A stretch of DNA of 64,000 nucleotides from assembly GCA_030522415.1 (NCBI GenBank), contig CM060118.1:25811651-25875650 (forward strand), written 5' to 3'. Both the position numbers and the translations under genes were made by a program. The DNA comes from Channallabes apus (taxonomy: Eukaryota > Chordata > Actinopteri > Siluriformes > Clariidae). The notes under the pieces were generated by a model, which saw nothing but the letters and a program-made list of their open reading frames with translations, did no database searches and was not told where the DNA came from. Each line of letters opens with the position of its first letter. Position 1 is the first letter of the stretch. Below are positions 22,141-62,094 of this stretch, piece after piece.

Positions 22141-22321
22141 CTAGATATAACCAGATTAAGAGCAATTAATTCATGTGGCACAATTTTGCTTATACCACTA
22201 TCATCCTCTGCATAACTCACATTGCACATGATCCAGAATGAGACAGCCTTAGTATGTGGGTCATAACCAATTTCCCCACATTGACCAATATAATAGTCTA
22301 GAAGAGCTGATTAGCAGTGGC

Positions 22322-22390
22322 AGTGTGTCTTAGTGATTAGCACTGTCACCTCACACATCCACCTCATGCGCCGTGTTCATGGCATAAGCC
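22322..22390 (+). mobile_element. SINE head fragment
   Basis: tRNA-like 'gtcttagtgattagcactgt' start of the same SINE family in plus orientation, without a clear body. Confidence 0.4.
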
Positions 22391-23164
22391 CCAGGCTCCT
22401 CTCAACCATATGATGTTTGGCTCCATAATGTAGTTTTATGTTGGCTTTTTCAATTCTTTTAGTAAACCTTTTCCTTCTGGCATTTTGCTTCTGTTTCAAC
22501 ATGAACATGACATCATGCATTAAAAGATGGCTTCCATTCAGTAAGAAAGCATTAAACCTGCAAGCTTGTTTTGAGGGTCTAAAGAAATCTAATGAAATGA
22601 CAAAATGTGTGTGTATGCATGAGGTCAGGTAGATTGATCCATCTGCTCTATAGCTATGCTTACATGGTTTTCTAGCAGACGATATTGTAGTACACACCAT
22701 GGCATGGGTCTGCTACAGGTCTCTGATTCCCTAGTGAGGATGGGCACAACATGACAGCTAGGGTGGGGTGGGGTGAGGTGAGGTGAAGTGAGGTAAGGCA
22801 ATCCAAATGCTTCAACCTATTATTATTATTAGAACACATATGTATGTAGGATGATGCACATAATGTCAACACGCGACATATTATTAAGCTCGTGGCTTGG
22901 GTACATGATCCAGGAGCTGAGCAGAATATTGCCCCCCACGTAAAGCGACCATCATCTGCAAAAGAAATTCGCACCGATTTGTGGATTATGACGCAAAAGG
23001 CAGTGACTATTCCTCCACGCATGCCTCAGTGGCTTTTCCACCGCCCTGCATCCACCATGCACGTCTGGGCAGAAAAGATAATTTGCCAGCTCACTGTCAA
23101 GACAATCAAACGAGAAAGGCAAATGTCACACCTCCTTCAGAGACACGCAGGCTATTTCTCTCAC
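22391..23164. other. spacer with a short G-rich minisatellite
   Basis: A ggtga/gggtg pentanucleotide-like run lies at 22761-22800. The overlapping ORFs at 22892-23230 (plus) and 22672-23022 (minus) have no recognisable features. No gene called. Confidence 0.4.
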
Positions 23165-23400
23165 CTTTTCAACATGCCGAAGACGTTCGCGCACATTTCC
23201 GCGGAGCTCCGTTTCCATAAGCTAAGCTAGGCAAATATTTCGCGTTGCACGGGTTCGGTATCGCTCTGCGCGCGCTGCGGCTGCTGTTGTATGACACGGT
23301 TCTGGGGCAGCACCAGCTGATTCAGGGCTGAGCCGCATCGAGGCCCCGCCCATCACCCGGATCGAACCAATTCACTGAGCGCGCAGGGGAAGAGCCGTCA
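23165..23400 (-). promoter_or_regulatory. bag5: CpG-rich candidate bag5 promoter and first exon
   Basis: A local CpG cluster includes gcgcgcgctgcgg, a GC box (ccccgccc, 23344-23351) and a CCAAT at 23367-23371. On the minus strand a good donor AAG|GTGAGA ends a possible noncoding exon at 23165. It could be the main bag5 promoter. No TATA box is evident. Assignment to bag5 is inference from strand and position. Confidence 0.4.
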
Positions 23401-23916
23401 TGTTTGTTCTCACTCCACTAACATACAGTGCGGCTAATAACGTGACATAACTACATCATCTCCACAATATGACAAATTGTATTAAAATGACACATACCGC
23501 ACTATAACACACCGTGTCATTACGTTTACAACGATTTCAGGGAGTCTGCAATGCTACCATTCTTTCTGACAATGGGACAAACCTCATGTACACTAGCTAG
23601 CTTATCCAGATAGCCCTGAATCTGTCTCCCTAATGACTGACACAGAGACAGACCATCGTTTATTATTTTTATTATTATTATTAAAGCAAGCGTTTAAAGT
23701 GTCCGCTTCACATTTTGCCAGCTAGCGTGATTCCATCTAAAAGAAAAATACAGTAACAGCCTGGATGGACATGAGTTACCTTTCACACGCAGAACAAAAA
23801 ACTAAGCCAAACCAGACCGTGTAGCTATTCAACAGTTAGTCAATAGATGTATCCATCACTCAAATTAATATCTGACACGCTGTATTTCACCAAGAGTTTC
23901 TCTGTTTATTACTCAC

Positions 23917-24040
23917 CTGCATAACCAGCGCACAGCCATCGGACTCCCGGGTCGTGTTTGTGAACAGCACCAGCGCGTAATTACAGGTCATTACCACCTG
24001 TGACCGCTAGGCGCACGGACACTCACTCATACCGACAACC
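23917..24040 (-). other. bag5: candidate 5'-most noncoding exon of bag5
   Basis: The minus strand ends gttatgcag|GTGAGT, a strong donor, after a CpG-bearing stretch. It would place the bag5 start about 1.5 kb from coa8 in a head-to-head layout. It may equally be an exon of a divergent noncoding RNA. Confidence 0.35.
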
Positions 24041-24601
24041 CACTGTGGGATTTAAACTCACGAAGAGTTTGCAAAAGGATGTGTCTGCGTCACGAACACA
24101 GTAACAGTGCTATGTGTGTGTTTTTAATTTCTGTTTTACTTTTTCAAACTTTGATCCAACTCGAACTCACTCATCTCAACACATTTATCTTGTCCTTGCA
24201 ACTCACATTGTGTAAATATGTTGTTAAATTATTATAATCGTTTACTATCTTAATACTTTGGCTTACAAGCATCACACCGTATTTGAAAACCATTAAATGT
24301 TTCGGATTAACCCTTTCAAAAGCAACAGGAAGTGGAATAAACCGTTCTCCATAGAAACGGGAGGAAACGGAAGTGTGAAGCCAGGAATTAGAGTAAACGT
24401 TTTTCAAATTAAATGCAATTTTGTGCCGTATTACCATAAGAATGTAACAACACACCCTCTTTCATATTAACAAAATTTTCTGTAACCTTATAAAATAAAA
24501 AAAAAGTGGCATGAAGATTACTATTACAATACATTTACAGCTTGTGGTAGACACTTTGTCTCTTTGTTACAATTGTACCATACCACTGAGTAAGGCTTGA
24601 C

Positions 24602-24735
24602 GAGACGGTGGCTTGGTTAGCATTGTCACCTTACACCTCCAGAGTTGGGGTTCAACTCCCACCTGTTTTTTTTTTTTTCATGGAGTTTGCATGTCCTCCC
24701 CGTGCTTGGTGGGTACCCTCCCAAAGGATTTTCTT
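24602..24735 (+). mobile_element. SINE head and partial body
   Basis: tRNA-like 'gtggcttggttagcattgt' then B-box-like 'ggttcaactcc', followed by 'gtttgcatgtcctccccgtg' of the common SINE body. The T-run near 24667 is inside it. Confidence 0.6.
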
Positions 24736-24790
24736 TTTTGTTTGTTTGTTAAAATTTTGTTGGTTATTATTTTCTTTTATGTCTACTTAC

Positions 24791-24829
24791 TTCTCTCTCT
24801 CTCTCTCTTTCTCTCTCTCTGTATATATA

Positions 24830-24867
<38 letters not shown>
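24791..24867. repeat. (TC)n then (TG)n compound microsatellite
   Basis: TC units at 24791-24820, a short TA bridge, then GT units to 24867. The cysteine-valine ORF translations here are artefacts of the repeat. Confidence 0.9.
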
Positions 24868-24869
<2 letters not shown>

Positions 24870-24887
24870 AAAAAGTTATAGTATGTT

Positions 24888-25145
24888 AGATGTTTTGGAG
24901 ATAAAGTCAGACAGGCCAGATTGAGGTGATTTGAACATGTCCAGAAGATAGATTGTGAATATCGGTAGAAGGATGCTGAGGCTGGAACTGCCAGGCAGGA
25001 GGTCTAGGTGAAGACCAAAGAGGAGACTTTTGGAAGTATTGAGAGATAAAATGAAGTTAGTTAGTGTGAGGATGCAGAGGGTTAGATGAGTTAGCTTCGC
25101 TGTGGTGACCCCTGAAGGGAACAAGCAAAAGACAAAGAAGAAGTA
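24888..25145 (+). mobile_element. LINE 3' end fragment
   Basis: The text includes 'tgaacatgtccagaagatag', 'aactgccaggcaggaggtct' and 'gtggtgacccctgaaggga', which I recognise as a widespread fish non-LTR retrotransposon tail ending in a short AAG-rich run. Frame is lost, so it is a remnant. The exact clade is uncertain. Confidence 0.5.
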
Positions 25146-25592
25146 AACAGTAGCATGTAATTTTCCCGTGTTCTCTATTAGATTTGCCAAGTTTTTTTTG
25201 TAGAAGAGTTACATACTGTCTGTGTGATTGGTTAATTATAAATACTTTTCCTAATAATAATAATTATTATTATTATTATTTTTTACCTAATCCTATAAGA
25301 CCCATAATCAAGCCCTTAAGAAGGTCAAACGGGGATTAATTAGTATTCTTACAAAAAGCCTTGCCATGAACTGCATAAAGAACAGATATGCATGTAGTAG
25401 TGAATGTGTATTATTTTTCTGCGTGCTACACAAGCGTTTGGACTAATATTTATCATAAGATTTACAAATGACTTTTATTTTATAAAGCGACCTATGACAC
25501 ATGAGTGTGATTGAAGGCGGCTTCAGTGTGTATGAGGTGGTGGTTGCTCCAAGGGTGTAAAGGCTGAAAGATCTGTGTTAAAATAATTAGAA

Positions 25593-30781
<5,189 letters not shown>

Positions 30782-30959
30782 AGTCTTTGTCAATCAGTTT
30801 CCTGTGTTGGCTTCCTGTTCAGCTTAACATTACTACATACCACAAAGATTTTATTGTGGAATAATGTAAATATAAATATGTATTGTAGTACTTCTATGTT
30901 ATATTCATTTAACTTTGCATGTAACAAGCTCAAATATATAAAAAACAATCTTGAAAAAG

Positions 30960-31205
30960 TACTAGGAGTCAAATCGTCATGTAATCAAACAGACTATAAA
31001 TGTAATTTAAGAGGCAGCCGGAACTTAAATCAGGATGAAATTGTAGTTGCTAGGTGAATTCAAAAAAATATGTGAGTGAGGGAGGGAATAAAAGAGCCAG
31101 CTGGAAGTTAAATCAGGATGAAATTGTACTTGCTAGGTTAATTTAAAAAATATGTGAGTGAAGGATGGAGGGAATAAAAGAGTGAGTTTTGGTGTAAGTA
31201 AGAGA
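30960..31205 (+). repeat. tandem pair of about 110-bp units upstream of klc1
   Basis: Two units share 'cttaaatcaggatgaaattg' or 'gttaaatcaggatgaaattg', 'ttgctaggt.aattca' and 'atatgtgagtga', then 'gggaataaaagag', at about 31020-31092 and 31103-31180. A third unit lies at 32067-32180, cut off by a SINE and a MITE. Origin unknown. Confidence 0.6.
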
Positions 31206-31611
31206 CTGAGTGGCAGAGAGAGTGAGACAGTGAGCATGGTTCTGAATGTAGAAAAAAGATGAGAAAATATACTGTACCATGGTAACATGTTTTTAGTTTA
31301 GTTACTGGGGTTTACTGATAAGGTTTGTAAACAAAACTGATATGTTTATCATAATGATATAAACTATAAATATTTTTGAGAAAACAAGCTAAGGGATATA
31401 TGACAAATTCAAGTGTGTTTAGCTTAAAACCTCTTGGAATTTTTTTAATTATTATTATTAGTAGTAGTAATAGTAGAGGTAGTATAGGGAAATGTACAAA
31501 TTCATGTTTGACTCTGCCATTAGGATACTGTCCTATTTTTCTTTTCAACCTGAAACAGTAACAGGAGTCAAATTATCATGAAATCAATTACTCGCTCATC
31601 GTCTATACCAC

Positions 31612-31758
31612 GGGTCTTCAACTCCAACACAGTTTGTAATTCACCAACACACACTGAACCTAATAATGAACAGATTAGTTGAATCAGCTGTGTTGGAGAA
31701 GAAGAATCACTAAACTGTGTTGAGCACTGGCCCTTCAGGACTGGTGTTGAAGACTCCT
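31612..31758. mobile_element. short MITE-like foldback element
   Basis: The start (gggtcttcaactccaacac) and end (tggtgttgaagactcctg) are inverted repeats of about 16 bp with mismatches, 147 bp apart. No coding capacity. It lies in the same insertion zone as the next SINE. Confidence 0.5.
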
Positions 31759-31769
31759 GATTTATACAG

Positions 31770-32066
31770 TACCATCTATACCATTGTCTTTATCCTGTAT
31801 ACTTGGTTGCGTGGCATAGAGCATATCCGAGGAGCCTTTGGGCATAAGACATGGCACACACATACACACTCATGCTCACTTACACTATGAGCAATTTGGG
31901 AAAGCCAAATAGCAGAATCTGCATGTCTGTGGAGTGTTGGAGGAAACCGGAGTACCCGGAGAAAACCCACCAAGCATGCGGAGAACATGCAAACTACATG
32001 CACACAGACCCTGGGGAGGGAATCGAACCCTTGACCCTGTAGGTAACCACTAAACCACTTGCCCTG
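31770..32066 (-). mobile_element. tRNA-derived SINE, nearly full length, reverse orientation
   Basis: The minus strand begins with a tRNA-like 'gtggtttagtggttacctac' and a B-box-like 'gggttcgattcc' (near 32020), followed by 'gcatgttctccgcatgcttg', 'actccggtttcctccaacac' and 'tatgctctatgccacgcaac'. This is the best copy of the family in the window. Confidence 0.7.
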
Positions 32067-32319
32067 AAGTCAAAGAGACCATAAAAGAAATTGAAGAGGA
32101 AGTTGGAAGTTAAATAAGGGTTTAATTGTAGTTGCCAGGTTAATTCAGAATCGATATGTGAGGGAAGGAGAGCAGATAAGAGAGTGAGTGAGAGAAGGGG
32201 GGGATGGAGGAAAAGGAACGGGAGGGGGGGGGGGGCAAAAAAAAGCGTGGGAGGAAGTGAGAAAGGGGTTATGGAGTGAGTGAGTAAGTAAGTGAGGGAG
32301 GGAAGGAAGGATTGAGCGC
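32067..32319 (+). repeat. third klc1-upstream repeat unit and polypurine tract
   Basis: The unit 'gttggaagttaaataagggt ... aattgtagttgccaggttaa' matches the pair at 30960-31205. From about 32160 to 32310 the plus strand is almost all purine (gagtgag, gggg and gaagg runs, with 12 G around 32224-32235). It is a candidate triplex or quadruplex-forming stretch just upstream of the klc1 first exon. Confidence 0.55.
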
Positions 32320-32503
32320 GGCTCCTGCAGTAGGAGCTCTGAGGAGTTGATCTTTAGAAGGAGATCAACACACACACACGCACATTCTGCACCTTCACCG
32401 CTTCACTGGACGGGCTGCTGATTCAGAGCCCTCCTTTAAAATAAATAAACATTAATAACATTTCGAATAAACATTTCGGCACGACTGGATGTTCGACAGA
32501 ACT
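32320..32503 (+). other. klc1: probable klc1 noncoding first exon
   Basis: A CpG-bearing stretch ends gacagaact|GTAAGT, a consensus donor, at 32503. It lies 4.6 kb upstream of the start-codon exon, in klc1 orientation. The transcription start is not visible, so the left border is approximate. CpGs continue to about 32850. Confidence 0.5.
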
Positions 32504-35500
32504 GTAAGTGATATTCATCTCTTTGGTTCACTACTTGGGTAAGATTAATATAGAAATCTGTTTTATAACTAGTGCTCTGTATAATCTGACTGGGAGTGCC
32601 AGCCTCTCATGTCAAACACCACTGTTAGCTAGCACGCTAAAGTGTACGCTAGTCCCCGAGCTGCGTTCAGTCATGTGCAGTATCTGTAGTCGCTGGGACT
32701 GATTAACTAGGCTAATTGAGTGACTTAAGTATCCTGAGTTAGACATGAAGTGAGCAGAGCTGGAAGTAGGTCTAACAGGCTAAGCGGGGAAGCGACGAGC
32801 ATTAGCCTGCTAGCGCGTTAGCCGCAGAGCTGTTGTCACGGAGTGCAGTTACTGATTCAAGATGTTTGAACAGAAATGGTTTCACATTCAATTCAGGAAG
32901 CATTGTTTTTTAATCTAGATGTTTTGCGAAGTTAAGATAAACACTGAACTGACCTGACTGAACTCGTTCTTAGCTAAGGTTAGCTAGACATCAGGAAATA
33001 AATAGTGTGAAACCTGCGTCCTTAATGAAAGTTGGGACAGAGCCTGGATGTAACTATAGCTAATGCTATAGATATAAATATCCAGGATTAATTTACTGCA
33101 TTCTTTTGTGTCACAACGCTGTTTTACACATTTGCACTGTATTCCGTATGTCTTTTTTTTTTTTTAATAGGTTTGCTATTGAAGTGTCACAACACTATTC
33201 TGTTGTAAGTCTGTTGTCTTGAGTTAATTTAAAGGCCCATATGTTTAGTCATGTTGGATTTTTTTTTGTTTTAGATTTATTTGCTAGGAGATGTTTCATC
33301 TCTCACTGACATTGCTAAGCCTTGTTAGTTTTGCATTAGTATTCAAGCAGTAGCTTTAGTCGTGTGACATGGCCAGACTCGTCTGTCTTCCCTGAAAGCA
33401 TGTTTTGTGTGTTTTGGTTGGGAAGATGTAGCCCAGTGTCTCACATCAGACTTTACGGCAATGGACTTTAAACCGAGACAAGAAGTTTCCTAAGAACTGT
33501 GATATGAGCTTGATCTGTGTGTTTTAATTTTAATGACACAGTAGGATTTCCTGCGTGAGGTACACGTTACAGTATGTTAAAATGCAGCAGGATTTATTTA
33601 TGTTACAGGTCTGAAGGAAGCCATTTCAAATGAGATTTTTGCTTCTGCTTGCAGGATGTACTTGTTTCGATTCTGCTTCTTTTTTTTTTTTCTTTCTTTT
33701 TTCAACCAGAGTTAGAAGAAATCTGCCCTTTTTAGCCGCTTCTGCTTTTCTACCTGAATTAGTGGCCAAAAGTATTGAGTCGAAAGTGAAGTTCAACATT
33801 AAGACATTCTCAGTTTTGTTTTTAAATAATGTCAATTGAGATAATAAGAATAATCTGTTGTTATATGCAATGGACTTGCTGTACAACAATCAAATGTTTA
33901 GTAAGAACTAGTTTAGTCTTCAAAATCTGCTGGATCTGGCTGGAGAGTCAAAATAACGTCTGCAGTAACTCTTATGTCACTCGCTGATGTGCCTGCTTGA
34001 TTGCTTCCTGAAGATCATGTACAGAAATTTGCCAAAGACGTTCACAGTTCAATTGACGATTCCAGAGTTTTAGGCATTTTTGTGCAGAAAGGAAAATTCC
34101 TTCCAGATATTTGTTCCATCCATTTATGACTGCAGCTGATTGTAATTGGCACAACATTTCAGCGAGATAGGCAAGAACTAATAAGTGACACCTGTTTAAA
34201 CAACTGTTTTGTGCCCATTAGAATTATAATACATGGCATATGCTGCCTTTTTTGTCACTACTGTAGTAGAGCTCAACAGGTATTTATAACGGTAATAAGA
34301 AACATGTTTTATTCCTCTTTAAACTGATTCCATCTGATTAACAGTCAAGGTTAAATTTATTCTTTGGATTTGTTTGGGTTTTGTCATTTGCTGTTTGGTT
34401 GGCTTTTGTCCCTTATTAAGCTGATAAAATTCTAAACACTGAAGAGTATATAGGGCAGAAAACTCTTTAGTTCAGAAATATACATGAATAAAGGAATCAT
34501 CTGAGTGTGAAGAATAATGAGATGGTGCACAATAACTGGCTAGATAATTATAAATATCTAGATTAATGCATTGTGTGTTTGCATCCACCCATAATGTCAG
34601 TTTTTTTGTTTTGTTTTTTTGGATAAGAATCCAAAACAGCACTTCAGGTCTGTCTGTTTGCACTTCATGCCTCAGTCAACTCATATCTACACATCCAAAT
34701 ACAAGGCATCTGGGCCACTTCCTGACATATGAAATCTGACTAAAACCACTTCCCTTGGATAGTGTAGGACTGGGAGTTTTAGTCCATACTGGAATGTGAT
34801 TGCTGTGTTCACACCTCCCTAAATAAACCACCCTGATGTGGAAAATAAACCAGAGTTTGAGTCAGAATAGCTTCTCATTGTGGATGTAGCCAAGACTGAA
34901 CTAGGTGGTCTACAGAGCAAGTGCAGTACTCTAAATAGAAAGCCAAATAGACAGCGGCAAATGCTGAGGAAGTAAGTGTGAAAAAGATTTATTTTGAGAT
35001 ATTGGATACTGAGAACATACAAAGATGTCTGATAGCAGTTTTTATCAGTAAGGAGTGAAATGTGTGTCCTCTGCCATTAGTGTGTCCTCTGCTATTGCCA
35101 CCACGTGAGCTGGCACATAGTCTTCCTCTTTGTTCCGATGTGATGTCGCTGACTTCACTCTATCCTCAACAGAGAAATTTTTACTCTGTGGTATTGTCAC
35201 TGTTCACATTAGTAGATCATACCCTCCTGCAGTTGAGTTCATAAGTTTCCTGGTGAACAGAGTAGTGAGTCATACTGCAGCTTGATCTGATCAACACATC
35301 AGCTCTGACTAACCAGCCCTGTACAAGCATCATTCCTATTTCCTTTCTGCTTTCTCTTACTCTCCACCTTTTTCTCTCTCGTGTTCTAATAATCCTAGTA
35401 ATTGTAGTTTCATTCTAGTCTAGTTCTACTGTTTATAGCTCTTGGTAGGAAAAAACAGATGGGGAACCGGTGAGGAAAAGTTCTCTATGAGTACAGAAAT

Positions 35501-35728
35501 CTGAGTTAGGGCATACAGGAAATGATTGACGATGACATCAGAGGCCTGGAGCGAAGGCATTGTGCAGTGAATATCTGTGCTGCAGATTGTCAGATCTCAC
35601 TCCTCTTCTTTTCTCTGGCAATATGCTATGTCTGTAAGATGGGACCGATTTAGATCTGTTATTAAAATCTATCTGTGGTGCCAAGTAGTTATCTTTAATT
35701 GAGTATTTTCTTACTTTCACCAGAGCAG

Positions 35729-35762
<34 letters not shown>

Positions 35763-37063
35763 CCCCCTTCCTTAATCTAGATTTTTACAAGCAAATGTGA
35801 AGGAACCTGAGCACACCAAAGTAAAAACTAAATGTTTGTTATTACTAAAAGCAAATGGCTAGATATTTTTTTTAAATTATTCCCTGTATTTGGATAAAGG
35901 GAGTTGGCCTGCTTTTTATGAACACATTGTGTGTGTTTTTAATGTAGTGCTATATTTAAGCTCTAAAGCCAAGAGAAGATCCTCCTGAGCAAATCTTAAA
36001 TTTTTAAATTATTTTAATGAAACCGCTGTGCTTAACTTCCCGTCTTTATGTCTCCCTTTAGTATATTTTCTCTTCTAATTAAAAATTGGGTTGTTGGTGT
36101 TTTTCTCAGCTCTATCATTAAGTAATTTGGCTATAGCTCCAGCCAGTGTCTCAGTTTGAATTAATAACCAAAGGCTTTATTACCACAAATACATGCATCA
36201 CCGTCTATCCTATAATTTCATTGAATGCTCTCAGAGAGGTTGTTTTTGTTTGTGTCTCATTGTTGCATCATTCCCAGAGGATGTATGCAAGAGAAAGTGA
36301 AGCACAAGAGATTTCATTAGTGCGCTGTCTCCCAGCATGCTCCGGTGTTTCCTTCCTGGTGCTTGTCACATGTCGGGCTACCAGCCTTTTTCTGGGTCAC
36401 ATGAAATTCAGAGTCAATTGCTAGCCTCCACTTCCGCAGATGTTGGAGCAATCGTGGCTCCTTGCTTCACTACTTAAACAACAATCAGGCAGCTCAGATT
36501 TTCTTTGTGTATAAGGAAGAGTGACGCTTCAATAAACTGAGATTTAGTTTAGATTTTTTTAAATACATGGTTTTATTTATTTTTTCTATTTTAGCTATAT
36601 TTTCTAAGTCCATTGCTTTTCTCTGTGCTTCAGCAGTCTTTCCAGTACACCTTGGCAACTGTAAGGACAACTTGTTTTTGTGTTCCAAAGAACCACAGTC
36701 AACAAAAATGGCATTACTGTAGGCTCCTAGTAACCCTCTCTCATTTACCTTGTACCCCCAATAGAAATATCTGCACTGTTGTCTTTTTTCAGGATGGTTT
36801 CTATGGTGTTTGATGGAAATTGCTGATGTGTAATTGCTGGCTGCTGGGGAGGAATGTTTTGTGAATGCATTTTATTTCTTTATTTAAACCTGTATAACCG
36901 GTGTAGAAGCTCCAAACAAAGTGTGAGCGATATCACTATTGAGTTTTTTCACATTTTAAGCCTGAAAGGAGAGCCTAGTTGACAAAGCCGAACAACACGT
37001 GTTCTTATGAAATTGTGAATGTGTATCGAGTCTAACGTATGGACATTCCTTGGTAAATATTTC

Positions 37064-37150
<87 letters not shown>
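32504..37150 (+). other. klc1 intron 1
   Basis: 4.6 kb. It holds a 30-base T run at 35733-35762 and a (GT)41 tract at 37067-37148 ending at the acceptor. A 62-codon minus-strand ORF at 33972-34157 has weak protein-like text that I cannot place. No other element recognised. Confidence 0.6.
37067..37148 (+). repeat. (GT)41 tract forming the klc1 exon 2 acceptor region
   Basis: 41 uninterrupted GT units run directly into the AG at 37149-37150. There is no pyrimidine-only tract. The AG-free zone stretches from 37031 to 37148, and a branch-point consensus ctaac lies at 37032-37036. UG repeats are the classic binding target of TDP-43 and CELF proteins. Confidence 0.95.
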
Positions 37151-59701
<22,551 letters not shown>

Positions 59702-59782
59702 AGCTCTGCATAGTTCTTGCTGATGAAGGGTTCATTGAGGGCATGGGCCGAGGCAACTTCTACACCCTTCTCCCAGCCTCAA

Positions 59783-59822
<40 letters not shown>

Positions 59823-60520
59823 AATACAGGAAACCTTTTACAGACATTTACCTTTACTTGCCTTTACCTTCCAAACTAAGTAATCAGTTATAACTTGTGT
59901 AATGTCTTTGGACAGCATTAGAAGTGATACGATCTTCTGGTGAAAATGTGCAACTAATAATCCCACAGGCTCAAAAGTAGGAGTACGTAAATACGTTTTG
60001 GTCTGCGAACCTGCAGGTGAAACTAGTGAAGAAAAAATTTGGCACATTATTCAGACTCAGGTTAGGGATTTACACATTCATTGCACTTTCAACCTAAGTT
60101 ATGTATGTATGTCCTTTTATTTTCATTGCCTTGTCTAATGTGTGTGAGAACTATATAACTGTGTAATCTGGATGTGTGCTTATAGTTGCTTTTTCCTATT
60201 TTGTAAATTTTCTACCCAATTAATTTTCAGTAAATTTAGACATGCGGATTCATAAGTTTGTCCTGCTTTTACTGGACTAATTTATTATTATTTTTATTAT
60301 TATTATTATTTGTGTGTGGTAAATTATAACCACACTTGTTTAAAGGTCTCTGTTTACATTCTCGAAAAGGTTCATTAAACCATACTTTTTGTTGTATTTT
60401 TGTTGAGACCTATCCTACCCAAGAAGCTATAACCAGATGTTTTTTGTTTTTAAATGTACATAATTGAAAATGTGGCTAAAAGGTTTCTTTAAGTACCAAT
60501 AAAAACTGCACTTCACTGGT
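59702..60520 (+). other. klc1: klc1 3' untranslated region (probable)
   Basis: It contains a 32-base T run at 59785-59816 and an AATAAA at 60498-60503. A second AATAAA near 60881 may be an alternative end. The exact cleavage site is not visible. Confidence 0.5.
60498..60503 (+). terminator. klc1: candidate klc1 polyadenylation signal
   Basis: AATAAA followed by AACTGC and a T-rich stretch 40-50 nt on (60541-60552), a plausible downstream element. Confidence 0.5.
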
Positions 60521-61383
60521 CTCATTGAGGAAAAGTTTGATTTTTTTTTTCTTTATCTGTTACATTTTTAATATAGTTATACAAGGTGGATGTGGATTGG
60601 ATTGGTTTGGATGGATTGGTTTTATTTAACTTGTGACCATCTCATATTGCTCATATGTCTGATAAATATATAAACAAGGATTATTAAGAAATTTGTATAG
60701 CCTATTTCCATGAACTCATTATAATCACAGTTACAATAAACAGTTGAAGTAGGTCACATGACTTGAGAATGATCAGTTCAGCTATCTAATTAGTCATGGA
60801 GATGGATTACTAATCGGATCATTAATTACCCCTTATGATTTCTCAGTGATACAAGTCTTTTTGTCCAACGTGTGAACTAAGAATAAAAACTGAACCACTG
60901 AAATCAAGGTTCCACTTCACTCCACGTCCACATCGGTGAGGAAATTGAGTTTGTGCAGGTCTGTTATACACTTCATGTACATTCTCTGCATCGGGCTGCT
61001 TCTCTGCATTCTGACAAAGTGCAATATTGTAGCTGCTTTATATGTTTGTTCTGTTTGACCATATATATGACATTCTACTGACAAAAGCTGCTTAGCTTTA
61101 TTGTCTTTGTTAATAAATGTGTGATTAAAAATTACTATCTTCATCATTGTATGTCCCTTCTGCTGTTTTGTGCTTTTACATGGAAGTATATTGTGTTGTG
61201 ATTTTTATTTCTATAAAAAGCTGTTGATCAGATTTGAATTGTGTAGATATTGATACATTTCTGTTTGGAGGGTTTGCAGTGTACAAAGGATTCCAGATTA
61301 ATTTTGTTTTTGTTCGGCAAGGTATAGCTCCAGAAATCTTGATTCAAGACACTATTTAACATTGCTGTTAAATGCTTTATACT
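60521..61383. other. spacer, nothing recognised
   Basis: No gene or repeat family recognised. A 76-codon minus ORF at 60917-61147 has no domain I can name. Confidence 0.4.
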
Positions 61384-61560
61384 AGGCAGCACAGTGGCGC
61401 AGTGGTTAGTATTGTGACTTCGCCCCTCCAGGATCGGGGTTAAATTCCCACCTCTGGTCGATGTGCGTGGAGATTGCGTGTTTTTCCCATATGTTGACTT
61501 ATGATGTAATCGGGGATTGTTTGGTGGGTTTAAATCCCTCCCTTTTTTTATTCTACCGGT
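61384..61560 (+). mobile_element. tRNA-derived SINE, partial
   Basis: It begins ggcagcacagtggcgcagtg then gttagtattgtg, with a decayed B-box-like ggggttaaattcccac, followed by a degraded body. Same broad family as the copies at 24602 and 31770. Confidence 0.6.
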
Positions 61561-62092
61561 TATGTTGTCGACATATCTCCAGCTGCCTTGTCTGTCATGA
61601 TGAATATAAATTTGATCTTCAAATGCTGTGTAGTGCTAAAATTACATATAAATCAATAAACCCCTCAATCACTTTGACCTGAAAGCCTGCTGAATTCTGT
61701 TGATCTCAATCAGCCATGATTTAAAGCTCTCCGACATAAATTTCTGCATTTTTTTTAAAGATCATTTTAAATGAGGAAGATGATAACTAATCTGAGGTTA
61801 AATTGGGATTTCTTTCAAGGGTGAAATATCAAACAGATCTATTATGTACAGCTTATATATAAAAAGAACACAAACAGGCTTTTACAGATTAATACAGCAT
61901 CACTTTTTGATGCATCTAAAAAAAAATTTTTCCCCTACCTTAATATGGACTGGGTAACTTCAATCAATTAAGATAATATATTGCTTCATTAAACAATAAG
62001 GATGAGTTATATATTGGGAGTTAGCTAACAAGTTATAATCCGTAGTGTACAGTACATCCTCTAGTGTTTCATCACAGTTTCTGATTAATAAA
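61561..62092. other. spacer, nothing recognised
   Basis: AT-rich, no coding or repeat signal that I can identify. Confidence 0.4.
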
Positions 62093-62094
62093 TA

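Noticed and set aside
22892..23230. Plus-strand 112-codon ORF near a CpG cluster
   Set aside because: No domain or conserved-looking composition. It overlaps a candidate minus-strand bag5 promoter and ends with that region.
33972..34157. 62-codon minus-strand ORF with protein-like composition in klc1 intron 1
   Set aside because: It has some transposase-like flavour, but I cannot match it to a domain; too short to call.
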